Assembly: GCA_018057705.1 (NCBI GenBank)
Contig: JAGPDF010000017.1
Coordinates: 1 to 64,000 of the forward strand
DNA: 64,000 bases
Direction: 5' to 3'
From: Thermoanaerobaculia bacterium
GTDB lineage: Bacteria; Acidobacteriota; Thermoanaerobaculia; Multivoradales; JAGPDF01
Made by a program: the position numbers and the translations under genes. The notes under the pieces were generated by a model that was not told the DNA's origin, did no database searches, and was given only the letters and a program-made list of their open reading frames with translations. How positions within the stretch are numbered: the first letter of the stretch is position 1; every line of letters begins with the position of its first letter. Below are positions 15,630-23,086 of the stretch, one piece after another.

Positions 15630-18314
15630 TCAGTTCACCGGTTCGAAACGGCCCTGGAAGAAACGCAGGGTGGGGGGCTCGTGGACGAACCTCAAGCCGC
15701 CGATCGAGTCGCGGCGCTGGTAGAGGCGGACGATGCCGTCGGCCACCGCGCGCAGGTGGTCGTCGGAGTAGACCCGGCGCGGCAGCGTCAGCCGCACCAG
15801 CTCCAGGGCCGGTCGGTAGTTCGCACCCGTCTTCGGGTCGCGGCCCTTGGAGACGTTGCCGCGCTCCATCGCCCGCACGCCGGTCTCGACGTAGATCTCG
15901 CCCGCCAGCCGCTGCGCCGGGTAGAGGTCCTGGTCGACGTGGGGCAGGAAGCGCTTGACGTCGAGGAAGACCGCGTGGGTCCCCGTCGGCTCGACCACCG
16001 GCACGCCTCCCGCCTTGAGCCAGCCGGCCAGGCGCGCCGTCTGCTCGACGCGCGAGCGGATGTAGCGGTCGTCGACCATCTCTTCGATTCCCCGCGCCAT
16101 CGCCGCGAGGTCGCCCGCCGGAAGTCCACCGTCGCGCACCCCGCCTTCGTAGATCCTGAGCTTCGCCTCGGCGCTCCGCGCCCAGGCGGCGTTGTCCTTG
16201 AAGGCCAGCAATCCGCCGATGTTGATCAGGTAGTCCTTCTTGCCGGAGACGGTGCAACCGTCGCCGTAGAGCATCATCTCGCGCAGGATGTCGCGCACCC
16301 GGGTGTTGTGAAAGCGCGCGTCGTGCTTCTGAATGAGGTAGGCGTTCTCCACCGCCCGCGTGGCATCGAACATCACCGGGATGCCGTGGGCGCTGCAGTA
16401 GGCGTAGACCGCTCGCAGATTGTCCATCGACACCGGCTGGCCGCCGGCGAGGTTCACGGAGTGCTCGAAAGAGATGTAGGCGACCGCGGCGGCGCCGTGC
16501 TCGGCGACCACCGCCTCGAGCTTGGCGAGGTCGATGTCGCCCTTCCAGGGGTAGTCGCTCTGCGGGTCGTGGGCCTGGTCGACGATGACGTCGACGAAGC
16601 GGCCGCCGGCGAGCTCTTGATGCACTTTGGTGGTGGTGAAGTACATGTTCCCGGGAACGATCTGGCCGGGCCGGATCATCACCTCGGAGAGGATCTGCTC
16701 GGCCGCCCGCCCCTGATGGGTGGGGAGCGCGTAGGCGTAGCCGTAGGTCTCGCGCACCGCGGCGACGAAGCGGTGGTAGGCCTCGCTGGTCGCCGGGGTC
16801 GGAATCGCGGCGTCGTAGGCCGCCCACTGTGTCGTGCTCATCGCCGAGGTGCCGGAGTCGGTGAGCAGGTCGATCGCGACGTCGGCCGAGCGCAGGAGGA
16901 AGGTGTTCCAGCCCGCCTCGCGGATCGCCCGCTCGCGCTGCCCGCGATCGGTGCGGGCGATCGGTTCGAGCGTGTGAATGAGATAGGGCGCGCATTCGAA
17001 CTCGAAAGGCTCGAGATCGGCGAAGACCGAGCGGAAGCTCAACTGGTCGTGCCACTGCGCCCCGTCGGCGGTACCGGTCTCGACCTCGAGTGGCGAGATG
17101 CGGTCGCGCTGCCGGAAGAGATGGATCAGCGCATCGGCCACCTGATCGAGCTGCTCGTTGGTCATCGCCAGGCGCGGGATCTGCAACGGCAGCAACTGGT
17201 CGCGGCCCACCAGCCCCTGGGCGAGGGCGCGCACGCCGGAAGTCTGGTAGAGGGCACAGGCGAGCGCATGCTGGGGATGCGGGCCGCCCGCCGGCAGGAA
17301 GGAGTCGGCGCGCACATAGGCGCCGTCGCAGCCGCGTTCGCAGGGGATTCCGGCCGTTTGCAACCGGGCGGTGAAGCGCTCGGTCTGGTGCATCGCCCAC
17401 TGCACTTCGGACTCGTCGGTCATCTCGGCGAGGCCGCGGGCGAGCACCTCCATCGTCCGCCCGGCCATGCCGCCGTAGGTGTGCAGCCCTTCGTAGACGA
17501 CGACTTCGTTGAGGAAGAGCTCGAGGTCGGCCGGGTTGTCGGTGGCGAGGAATCCGCCGGTATTGCCGTGCGGATCCTGGGCGCCGTCCATCAGCACGAT
17601 GTGGGCGGTCTTGGCGATCAGCTTGGTGAGGTCGGCCACCGAGCGATCGGCCATACCGGATTCGTGACGCTGGATGTACCAGGCGTTCTCGATCACCCGC
17701 GAGAGGTCGAGCACCAGGCGCAGCCCGTGGCGGTCGGCAAGGGCGCGCACGGCTTTCAGGTTGGCCAGACTGAACGGATGCTGGCCGTCGGCGAAGCACT
17801 GCGCGCCGAGGAAGGCCGGCCGGGACTTGGCGATCACCTGCTCGAGCCGGGCGAGATCGAAACTGCCGGTGAAGACCGGCTCGGCGTGGTCGCGCGCGTC
17901 GTGGATCTCGATGCCGCGCGGGGCGTGCAGGTCGACCCGGCCGCGCGCGTTGCTCGCCAACACCGAGCCGGGAGGACAGAGCGTCTTGACCAGGAGCTTC
18001 ACCGCGCCGAGCGTATTGTGAGTGGGGCAGACGTAGGTGTGGCCGAGCACGCGGTTGATCGTGCGCTCGAGGGTCTCGAAGTTGCGCGCGCCGGCGTACG
18101 CCTCGTCGCCGACGAGCTGGCCGGCGAGCTGCTCCTGCGACATCGCGCCCGTTCCGTAAGAGACCATGTCGAAGGTGATCTGCGAGGGCGTCAGCTCGAA
18201 GACGTTGAAGCGCGCCGCCGCAAGATTGCGCTTGCGTTCGTCGGGCGCGGGGAAGGCGATCGGGCGAACGGTCTTGATCTTGTGCGGCTCGTGGGTGGGC
18301 ACGGGAATGGGCAT
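15630..18314 (-). CDS. Tandem-duplicated tryptophanase/tyrosine phenol-lyase-like protein
   Basis: 894 residues, about twice the usual 460-470, made of two beta-eliminating lyase units. The C-terminal unit (about 440-894) has the family PLP motifs: T-H-Q-G-R at 532-536, Asp650/Arg653, the lysine pair S-G-K-K-D at 692-693, and carboxylate-binding Arg846. It lacks the catalytic Tyr: where E. coli TnaA has G-D-E-A-Y74, an ungapped alignment puts Pro507. The N-terminal unit (1-410) keeps G-D-E-A-Y73 and Asp203/Arg206, but the lysine pair is Ala245-Gln246 and the phosphate loop is T-H-N-T-L. The halves may therefore complement each other. The start has GAGGAG nine bases upstream. It is divergent from an Lrp-type regulator, as expected for amino-acid catabolism. 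Confidence 0.88.
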   Translation of the reverse strand: MPIPVPTHEPHKIKTVRPIAFPAPDERKRNLAAARFNVFELTPSQITFDMVSYGTGAMSQEQLAGQLVGDEAYAGARNFETLERTINRVLGHTYVCPTHNTLGAVKLLVKTLCPPGSVLASNARGRVDLHAPRGIEIHDARDHAEPVFTGSFDLARLEQVIAKSRPAFLGAQCFADGQHPFSLANLKAVRALADRHGLRLVLDLSRVIENAWYIQRHESGMADRSVADLTKLIAKTAHIVLMDGAQDPHGNTGGFLATDNPADLELFLNEVVVYEGLHTYGGMAGRTMEVLARGLAEMTDESEVQWAMHQTERFTARLQTAGIPCERGCDGAYVRADSFLPAGGPHPQHALACALYQTSGVRALAQGLVGRDQLLPLQIPRLAMTNEQLDQVADALIHLFRQRDRISPLEVETGTADGAQWHDQLSFRSVFADLEPFEFECAPYLIHTLEPIARTDRGQRERAIREAGWNTFLLRSADVAIDLLTDSGTSAMSTTQWAAYDAAIPTPATSEAYHRFVAAVRETYGYAYALPTHQGRAAEQILSEVMIRPGQIVPGNMYFTTTKVHQELAGGRFVDVIVDQAHDPQSDYPWKGDIDLAKLEAVVAEHGAAAVAYISFEHSVNLAGGQPVSMDNLRAVYAYCSAHGIPVMFDATRAVENAYLIQKHDARFHNTRVRDILREMMLYGDGCTVSGKKDYLINIGGLLAFKDNAAWARSAEAKLRIYEGGVRDGGLPAGDLAAMARGIEEMVDDRYIRSRVEQTARLAGWLKAGGVPVVEPTGTHAVFLDVKRFLPHVDQDLYPAQRLAGEIYVETGVRAMERGNVSKGRDPKTGANYRPALELVRLTLPRRVYSDDHLRAVADGIVRLYQRRDSIGGLRFVHEPPTLRFFQGRFEPVN

Positions 18315-18413
18315 GGTGGTCTCCTCTGGCTTGTGAAAAGTTTAGAGCGGCGGGTTCGCCCTCCTGAATGGAGTTCGTTAGGCGATTTGGCCGAAATGGC
18401 GCGTAAAGAGAGG

Positions 18414-18419
18414 TAGAAT
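18414..18419 (+). promoter_or_regulatory. Candidate -10 box (TAGAAT) of a leaderless lrp-type gene
   Basis: TAGAAT matches TATAAT at five of six positions and is followed by exactly six bases and the ATG at 18426. This places the predicted transcription start at or next to the start codon. An AGAGG nearby overlaps the box itself. Confidence 0.4.
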
Positions 18420-18425
18420 GCATTT

Positions 18426-18938
18426 ATGAGTTACGAATCAACAAAGCAGCTCGACGCCACTGGTTGGCGACTGCTGCGCGAGCTGCAACAGGACGGGCGC
18501 GTGAGCTTCGCCGAGCTCGCCCGGCGCGTCGGACTCTCGACGCCGGCGGTGGCCGAGCGCGTGCGCAATCTCGAGGCAGCGGGGATCGTCCGCGGCTACC
18601 GCGCCGAGATCGATCTCGCCAAGGTCGGACTGCCGATCCTGGCGGTGGTGCGCATGAGCGTGATGGGGGACGTACTCGGCCGCATCACCACCATGGCCCG
18701 CGAGCTGCCCGAAGTGCTGGAGTGCCACCGCACCACCGGCGCCGATTCGTTCATCATGAAAGTCGCGGTCTCGTCGGTCGAGCATCTCGAGAAGCTGATC
18801 GACCGGCTCACGCCCTTCGGATCGACCTCCACGTCGATCGTGCTCTCTTCGCCGGTCGCCGGTCGGATCCTCGAGGCGCCTTCGCCACGCGGCCTGGCAG
18901 AGAGCGGGTCGCCCTCGCGACCCGCAAGATCCGGCTAG
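18426..18938 (+). CDS. Lrp/AsnC-family transcriptional regulator
   Basis: 170 residues. An N-terminal helix-turn-helix (about 9-60) has L-L-R-E-L-Q-Q-D-G-R, F-A-E-L-A-R-R-V-G-L-S and V-A-E-R-V-R-N-L-E. An RAM/AsnC ligand domain (about 70-145) contains V-L-E-C-H-R-T-T-G-A-D-S-F. These proteins form multimers that bind amino acids and control transport or catabolism. The gene is divergent from the double tryptophanase with 111 bases between them. By the usual arrangement it probably regulates that gene and itself, with tryptophan or tyrosine as a plausible ligand (inference). Confidence 0.92.
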   Translation: MSYESTKQLDATGWRLLRELQQDGRVSFAELARRVGLSTPAVAERVRNLEAAGIVRGYRAEIDLAKVGLPILAVVRMSVMGDVLGRITTMARELPEVLECHRTTGADSFIMKVAVSSVEHLEKLIDRLTPFGSTSTSIVLSSPVAGRILEAPSPRGLAESGSPSRPARSG

Positions 18939-18986
18939 ACCGTCCCTGAAGGGGCGGCGCGCGCCTCTGCCGGGAGAGCGGCAGGC

Positions 18987-19019
18987 GGAGAGCCGGGCCG
19001 GGCCGCGGACCGGCTCTCC
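18987..19019 (+). terminator. 10-bp inverted repeat after the Lrp gene, possible terminator
   Basis: GGAGAGCCGG at 18987-18996 pairs perfectly with CCGGCTCTCC at 19010-19019 across a 13-base G/C-rich loop. It lies between the Lrp stop and the next promoter-like box. The following bases (TTCCCCTCGCT) are pyrimidine-rich but not a true U-tract, so termination would be weak. Confidence 0.45.
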
Positions 19020-19029
19020 TTCCCCTCGC

Positions 19030-19035
19030 TACAAT
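19030..19035 (+). promoter_or_regulatory. Candidate -10 box (TACAAT) upstream of the STPK gene
   Basis: TACAAT, five of six to consensus, is ten bases before the ATG of the mini-ORF at 19046 and 37 bases from the kinase GTG. No -35 box was recognised at 17 bases. Confidence 0.35.
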
Positions 19036-19045
19036 AGGGCCAGCC

Positions 19046-19075
19046 ATGCTGCGCAGCCCACGAGGATTGCGGTGA
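19046..19075 (+). other. Candidate 9-codon leader mini-ORF overlapping the kinase start
   Basis: ATG at 19046 opens M-L-R-S-P-R-G-L-R and stops at TGA 19073-19075, which overlaps the kinase GTG (19072-19074) as GTGA. The kinase also has its own GAGG at 19062-19065. The arrangement would couple kinase translation to the leader. It could also be chance, as short open frames are common at this G+C. Confidence 0.3.
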
Positions 19076-21489
19076 CGACGCCCCCGGACCGCCCCGGCTC
19101 GCCCCACGAACCGACCGACATCGGCGAGTTCCTGCGCGACGGCCCCGCGGCAGGTCCCGGGACGCCGTCCGGACCGCAGCCGCCCCTGCCGCAACGCATC
19201 GGCCGCTACCGGATCCTCGAGCTCCTCGGACAGGGGGGGATGGGAACGGTCTACCTCGCCGAGCAGACGGAGCCGATCCGCCGCCAGGTGGCGATCAAGC
19301 TGATCCGTTCCTCACGCTTGGACGCGCAGTTCACCCACCGCTTCGAGGCCGAGCGCCAGGCGCTCGCCCGGATGAGTCATCCGTGCATCGCCCAGGTCTA
19401 CGAGGCCGGAGACACCGAGGACGGTCAGCCGTTCTTCGCCATGGAGCACGTGCCGGGAGAGCCGATCACCGACTACTGCGATCGCGAGCGGCTGTCGATC
19501 GACGCGCGGCTCGATCTCTTCGTCGCCATCTGTCGCGGCATCCACCACGCCCACCAGAAGGGAGTGCTGCATCGCGACATCAAGCCGGCGAACATCCTGG
19601 TCGCGACCGAGCAGGGTCGCCCGGTGCCGAAGATCATCGACTTCGGAGTCGCCAAAGTGCTCGATGGCGAGGCGTCCGATTCGCCGGCGACGGTCTTCGG
19701 CGTGGTCATCGGAACACCGTCCTATTTGAGTCCCGAGGCGATCGCCGCCTCGACGGCGGCGGATAGCGCCGATCCGGACACGCGCTCCGACGTCTATGCA
19801 CTGGGAGTGCTGCTGTTCGAGCTCCTGGTCGGCGAGCGTCCGTTCGGAAGGTCGGGGGAGAGCCTCCTGCAGATCCTGCGGCAGGTGACCGAGGGCGAAG
19901 TGCCGACGCCCTCCGCGCGCTGGCGCGCTCTCGCTTCGCGCGAGTGCGAGTCGCGCGCCGCCCTGCGGGCGACGAGCCCGGCGGGAGCGTTGCGGGCGCT
20001 GCGCGGCGACCTCGACGGGATCACTCTCAAGGCGACCGCCCGCCAGCGCGAGATGCGCTACGACTCGGCTGCCGAACTGGCGAACGACATCGAACGGCAT
20101 CGCCGTTTCGAGCCGGTCCTCGCCGGGCGGCCAGGACGTCTCTACATCCTCGGGAAGTTCGCGCGGCGTTATCGCGCCGCCGTCGTCGCGACCGGCGTCG
20201 TGATTCTGGCGCTCGCGGCCGGCGTCGCGGCGCGCACCCTCGAGGCCCAGCGCGCCAACCGCGAGGCGGCGGCGGCTCGCCAGGCGCAGGCCGAAGCCGC
20301 GGAGGTCGTCGAGTTCCTGGTCGACCTCTTCGAGGTGAACGATCCCGGAACGGCGCGCGGCAGCACGATCACCGCGCGCGAGCTGCTCGACCGCGGCGCC
20401 GGAGAGCTGCGTTCGCGGCTCGACGGCCAGCCGCTGCCGCGCGCCCGCCTGTTCGACACCATCGGGCGTGTCTACCAGCAGCTCGAGCTGCACGAGCCGG
20501 CGGAGGCGTCGATCACCGAGGCCCTGGTCCTGCGCGAGCAGAGCCTGGGTCCGGTGCACCCCGAGGTCGGCACCAGCCTCGTCCATCTGGGCGACCTGCA
20601 GTGGGTGCGCGGCGACTATCCCGCGGCCGAAGCGACGCTCCGGCGCGCGCTCGCGATTCGCGAGCAGGCGTTCGGAGACGACGACCCGGCGGTCGCGGAC
20701 GTGCTCGACAACCTCGGCTCGGTGCTGGAGATCCAGGCCCGCTACCCGGAAGCCGAGGCGATGCATCGCCGGGCGCTCGCGATCCGCGCGCGTGAGCTCG
20801 GGCCGGACGCGCTGCCGGTCGCCTCGAGCCTCGACGACCTCGCCGTCTCGCATCTCGATCGCGGCGACGGCGCGACGGCGGAGCCGCTCTTCCGCCGGGC
20901 GCTCGCCATCCGCGAGTCCCACCTCGGGCCCGACGACCCCCAGGTCGCGACGACCGCCAACGGCCTGGCGATCGCGCTCTTCCAGTTGCGGCAGTTCGAG
21001 GACAGCGCTGCGATGCATGGCCGTGCGCTCGCCATCCGCGAGAAGGTGCTCGGCCCCGAGAGCTCGGCGGTCGCCCAGTCGCTCAACAATCTCTCCAGCG
21101 TCCAGATCGAGCTCGGCCGGTTCGCCGAAGCCGAGGCCGCGCTCCTGCGGGCGGCGGCGATCTGGCAGAAGAACCTTGGCCCGGACCATCCGCGCATCGG
21201 GATCGTGCAGCTCGGCCTCGCCGATCTCTACCTGCGGCGGAGCGAGGCGACCCGCGCGGAGCCACTCCTGCGGAGCACCGTCACCCTGTTCGAGCGCACC
21301 CTGGATGCAGGGCACCCGCGACTCGCCGTGGCGCTCCATGCGCTCGCCCGCTGCCTGTTCGCTCTCGGCCGGGCCGAGGAGGGCCGCCCGGTCTGCGCCC
21401 GCGCCCTCGCCCTCCGCGAAAAGGCGCTCGGCCCCGACGACCCGATGACCGTCGAGACTCGAAACCTCTGCGCCGCAGAGACGCGGTAA
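19072..21489 (+). CDS. Ser/Thr protein kinase with transmembrane segment and TPR domain
   Basis: 805 residues. The kinase domain (about 44-345) has the glycine loop L-G-Q-G-G-M-G-T-V, Lys in V-A-I-K-L-I, catalytic H-R-D-I-K-P-A-N near 166 and I-D-F-G-V-A-K. All catalytic residues are present, so it should be active. A single transmembrane helix lies at about 368-390. Residues 463-800 are tandem TPR units of the form A-x-x-x-x-R-R-A-L-A-I-R-E, probably extracytoplasmic if the kinase is inside. This PknB-like plus TPR form is common in Acidobacteriota. Start is GTG with GAGG six bases upstream. It is a paralogue of the kinase at 35,509. Confidence 0.92.
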   Translation: MTTPPDRPGSPHEPTDIGEFLRDGPAAGPGTPSGPQPPLPQRIGRYRILELLGQGGMGTVYLAEQTEPIRRQVAIKLIRSSRLDAQFTHRFEAERQALARMSHPCIAQVYEAGDTEDGQPFFAMEHVPGEPITDYCDRERLSIDARLDLFVAICRGIHHAHQKGVLHRDIKPANILVATEQGRPVPKIIDFGVAKVLDGEASDSPATVFGVVIGTPSYLSPEAIAASTAADSADPDTRSDVYALGVLLFELLVGERPFGRSGESLLQILRQVTEGEVPTPSARWRALASRECESRAALRATSPAGALRALRGDLDGITLKATARQREMRYDSAAELANDIERHRRFEPVLAGRPGRLYILGKFARRYRAAVVATGVVILALAAGVAARTLEAQRANREAAAARQAQAEAAEVVEFLVDLFEVNDPGTARGSTITARELLDRGAGELRSRLDGQPLPRARLFDTIGRVYQQLELHEPAEASITEALVLREQSLGPVHPEVGTSLVHLGDLQWVRGDYPAAEATLRRALAIREQAFGDDDPAVADVLDNLGSVLEIQARYPEAEAMHRRALAIRARELGPDALPVASSLDDLAVSHLDRGDGATAEPLFRRALAIRESHLGPDDPQVATTANGLAIALFQLRQFEDSAAMHGRALAIREKVLGPESSAVAQSLNNLSSVQIELGRFAEAEAALLRAAAIWQKNLGPDHPRIGIVQLGLADLYLRRSEATRAEPLLRSTVTLFERTLDAGHPRLAVALHALARCLFALGRAEEGRPVCARALALREKALGPDDPMTVETRNLCAAETR

Positions 21490-21500
21490 CCGTCGCCGGT

Positions 21501-22247
21501 CTACCCGATGCGCGACGTCGAACGCTGCTCTTCGCTGGCCGCCGATTCCCAGGCTTCCCCTTCGCGCAGGTGAACGACAGCTGCCGTACTTCCGCAGTCG
21601 CGCAGGCGGCGTTCGAAGGAGTCGACGGTCTGCGCGGTGCGCAGCAGGGGTGAGCGCGGGGCGATGCCGAGGTGGATGGGAATGATCGTCGCCGCACCGA
21701 GGTCGGCTGCGGCCGCGACCGCGCCGTGTTCGCCCATGGTCATCGGCAGGCGGAAGGTCGCCACTGGCATGAGCGCGACGTCGATGCGGAACTTCCGCCC
21801 GATCTCGGACATGAAAGGGCGATGGTAGGTGTCGCCCGCGAAGTAGGCGCAGACTCCTTCGAGCTGAACGACGAAGCCGATGGTGCGGGCGAGGTGGAGC
21901 GCCGGGACTGCGGTCACGACGGCGGCTCCGACCTCATGGCTTTGCCAGGGGCGCATCGGCTGGTAGTTGCGCGCCCCATTGAGCCACCGCGTCGCGAGGG
22001 AGCCGGGAGGTCCGAGAACCGGGATCGCGCCATCGAGGCTGCGCAGGAAGCTGCGGTCGGTGTGATCCCAGTGCCGGTGGGAGAGGAGCACAGCATCGAT
22101 CTCGCGCATCTCGTCGCGGCGGAACGCCGGCGGATGCAGCCTCGCATAGGCGAGGTTGCCGGAGGTGCCGAACCAGGGGTCGGTGAGCAATCGAGAGCGC
22201 GCCCCTTCGACCACCACCGTACTGTGGCCGACCATCGTCACTCGCAC
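21501..22247 (-). CDS. Metallo-beta-lactamase-fold hydrolase (UlaG/NAPE-PLD-like)
   Basis: 248 residues. The metal-binding signature is H-R-H-W-D-H in L-L-S-H-R-H-W-D-H-T-D, with a second set in Y-F-A-G-D-T-Y-H and the late I-P-I-H-L-G. An opening V-T-M-V-G-H-S-T and L-T-D-P-W-F-G-T match the NAPE-phospholipase-D/UlaG-like branch that hydrolyses phosphate or phosphodiester bonds in lipids or sugars; substrate here unknown. GTG at 22247 is chosen because GGAG lies eight bases upstream; it overlaps the preceding small membrane-protein gene by ten bases. Last gene of the XRE operon. Confidence 0.85.
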   Translation of the reverse strand: MRVTMVGHSTVVVEGARSRLLTDPWFGTSGNLAYARLHPPAFRRDEMREIDAVLLSHRHWDHTDRSFLRSLDGAIPVLGPPGSLATRWLNGARNYQPMRPWQSHEVGAAVVTAVPALHLARTIGFVVQLEGVCAYFAGDTYHRPFMSEIGRKFRIDVALMPVATFRLPMTMGEHGAVAAAADLGAATIIPIHLGIAPRSPLLRTAQTVDSFERRLRDCGSTAAVVHLREGEAWESAASEEQRSTSRIG

Positions 22248-22474
22248 GGTCCGGTCTCCAGACCGCGCAGGAGCCGCCCCTTGGCGCGCGCCGCCAGGAG
22301 GACGAAGGCGAGCGCCGCTCCCAGAGCGACGCCGCTCGAGAGATCGAGGACGTCGCTCCAGGCGCCGTCCGTCCAACGCCGGAGCAGGAAGTTCAGGAAG
22401 AAGAACAGGAGCAGCCAGAGAAGTCCGAGGCGGGTCAGCCCGCGGGGATCGAGTTGGGCGAAGGGCATCTTCAT
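22238..22474 (-). CDS. Small two-helix membrane protein in the XRE operon
   Basis: 78 residues, not recognised as a named family. Two hydrophobic segments are visible, about 15-31 (L-G-L-L-W-L-L-L-F-F-F-L) and 45-62. Start is supported by GGAGA eight bases upstream. It sits between another tiny membrane protein and a metallo-hydrolase, all downstream of an XRE regulator. A role in membrane sensing or lipid metabolism is only positional inference. Confidence 0.7.
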   Translation of the reverse strand: MKMPFAQLDPRGLTRLGLLWLLLFFFLNFLLRRWTDGAWSDVLDLSSGVALGAALAFVLLAARAKGRLLRGLETGPCE

Positions 22475-22493
22475 CGGTGTTCTCCAGCGGGCA

Positions 22494-22715
22494 TCAATCG
22501 GTCAGGAAGTACCAGGTCATCAGCACGAGCTTGATGACCGCGAAGGTGGCGACGACGGCCAGCAGGTCCCAGCTCCAGAGATCATCGACGTAGAAACGGT
22601 AGGCGAACAGGCCGAGCGCGACGAAAGCGCCGAACACGCCTGCAGCGCTGGTCGAGCGGCGCCGGTGGGTCAGGAAGCGTTCGTCGATCTGCCAACCCAG
22701 CAGCGGGATCCTCAT
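22494..22715 (-). CDS. Small membrane protein co-translated with the XRE regulator
   Basis: 73 residues with hydrophobic segments at about 24-40 and 47-66 and a basic N-terminus (T-H-R-R-R-S-T). The ATG at 22715 overlaps the XRE stop as ATGA, so the two are translationally coupled. XRE regulators paired with a small membrane protein are a recurring bacterial arrangement (YgzD/DUF2178-like pairs). This may be the signal-sensing partner, but the family was not identified. Confidence 0.75.
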   Translation of the reverse strand: MRIPLLGWQIDERFLTHRRRSTSAAGVFGAFVALGLFAYRFYVDDLWSWDLLAVVATFAVIKLVLMTWYFLTD

Positions 22716-22924
22716 CGTTCGGTCTCCAGGGTGAAGATGTCGTCGGTAGCGCAGCCGAAGAGGCGCGCGAACTGCAGGGCGAGTGGCAGGCTGGGTACGT
22801 AGCGGTTGCACTCGATCGAGTTGATGCTCTGACGCGAGACGCCGACCGCATCGGCGAGCTGCTGCTGGGTCCAGCCACGCGCCAGCCGCAGCTCTCGGAC
22901 CCGGTTGTGAATGGTGGGAATCAT
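22712..22924 (-). CDS. XRE/Cro-family helix-turn-helix regulator
   Basis: 70 residues, a single HTH_3 domain: R-V-R-E-L-R-L-A-R-G-W-T-Q-Q then L-A-D-A-V-G-V-S-R-Q-S-I-N-S-I-E, the usual recognition helix, and closing L-A-L-Q-F-A-R-L-F-G. It resembles compact YozG/PhdYeF-type repressors. A strong promoter and two near-identical 20-base repeats lie immediately upstream, one over the -35 region and one between the transcription start and the ATG. This suggests autoregulation. First gene of a four-gene operon. Confidence 0.92.
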   Translation of the reverse strand: MIPTIHNRVRELRLARGWTQQQLADAVGVSRQSINSIECNRYVPSLPLALQFARLFGCATDDIFTLETER

Positions 22925-22944
22925 GTCAAGTCAGCTTTCCATGG
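22925..22944. repeat. Direct repeat copy 1, candidate XRE operator
   Basis: GTCAAGTCAGCTTTCCATGG sits directly in front of the XRE start codon, downstream of the predicted transcription start. It matches copy 2 at 22971-22990 in 19 of 20 bases. Binding here would block the initiation complex. Confidence 0.6.
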
Positions 22945-22946
22945 CG

Positions 22947-22975
22947 ATTATCGGCTGCGGTTTCGCCCGTGTCAA
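22947..22975 (-). promoter_or_regulatory. Sigma-70-type promoter of the XRE operon
   Basis: Reading the minus strand, TTGACA (22975-22970) and GATAAT (22952-22947) are separated by exactly 17 bases, nearly the full consensus. This is the clearest two-box promoter in the window. Transcription should begin around 22940, inside repeat copy 1. Confidence 0.75.
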
Positions 22976-22990
22976 GTCGGCTTTCCATGG
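22971..22990. repeat. Direct repeat copy 2, candidate XRE operator
   Basis: GTCAAGTCGGCTTTCCATGG differs from copy 1 at one base and overlaps the -35 box of the XRE promoter. The two copies are 46 bases apart start to start. Confidence 0.6.
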
Positions 22991-23086
22991 GCCGTGGTTG
23001 GCGCTCGGCCCCACGGACCTGCCGACCATCGCGAGGCGTCCGACCGGGGGCGTCACGGCGGAGAAGCCGCGACCGCTGCCGCGCGG

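Noticed and set aside
15681-18416. 911-codon plus-strand open frame opposite the double tryptophanase, and similar long antisense frames (e.g. 2774-5170 minus, 7055-8479 minus, 40678-43017 plus)
   Set aside because: Arginine/valine/aspartate-rich translations without domains, fully explained by the G+C-rich third positions of the real gene on the other strand.
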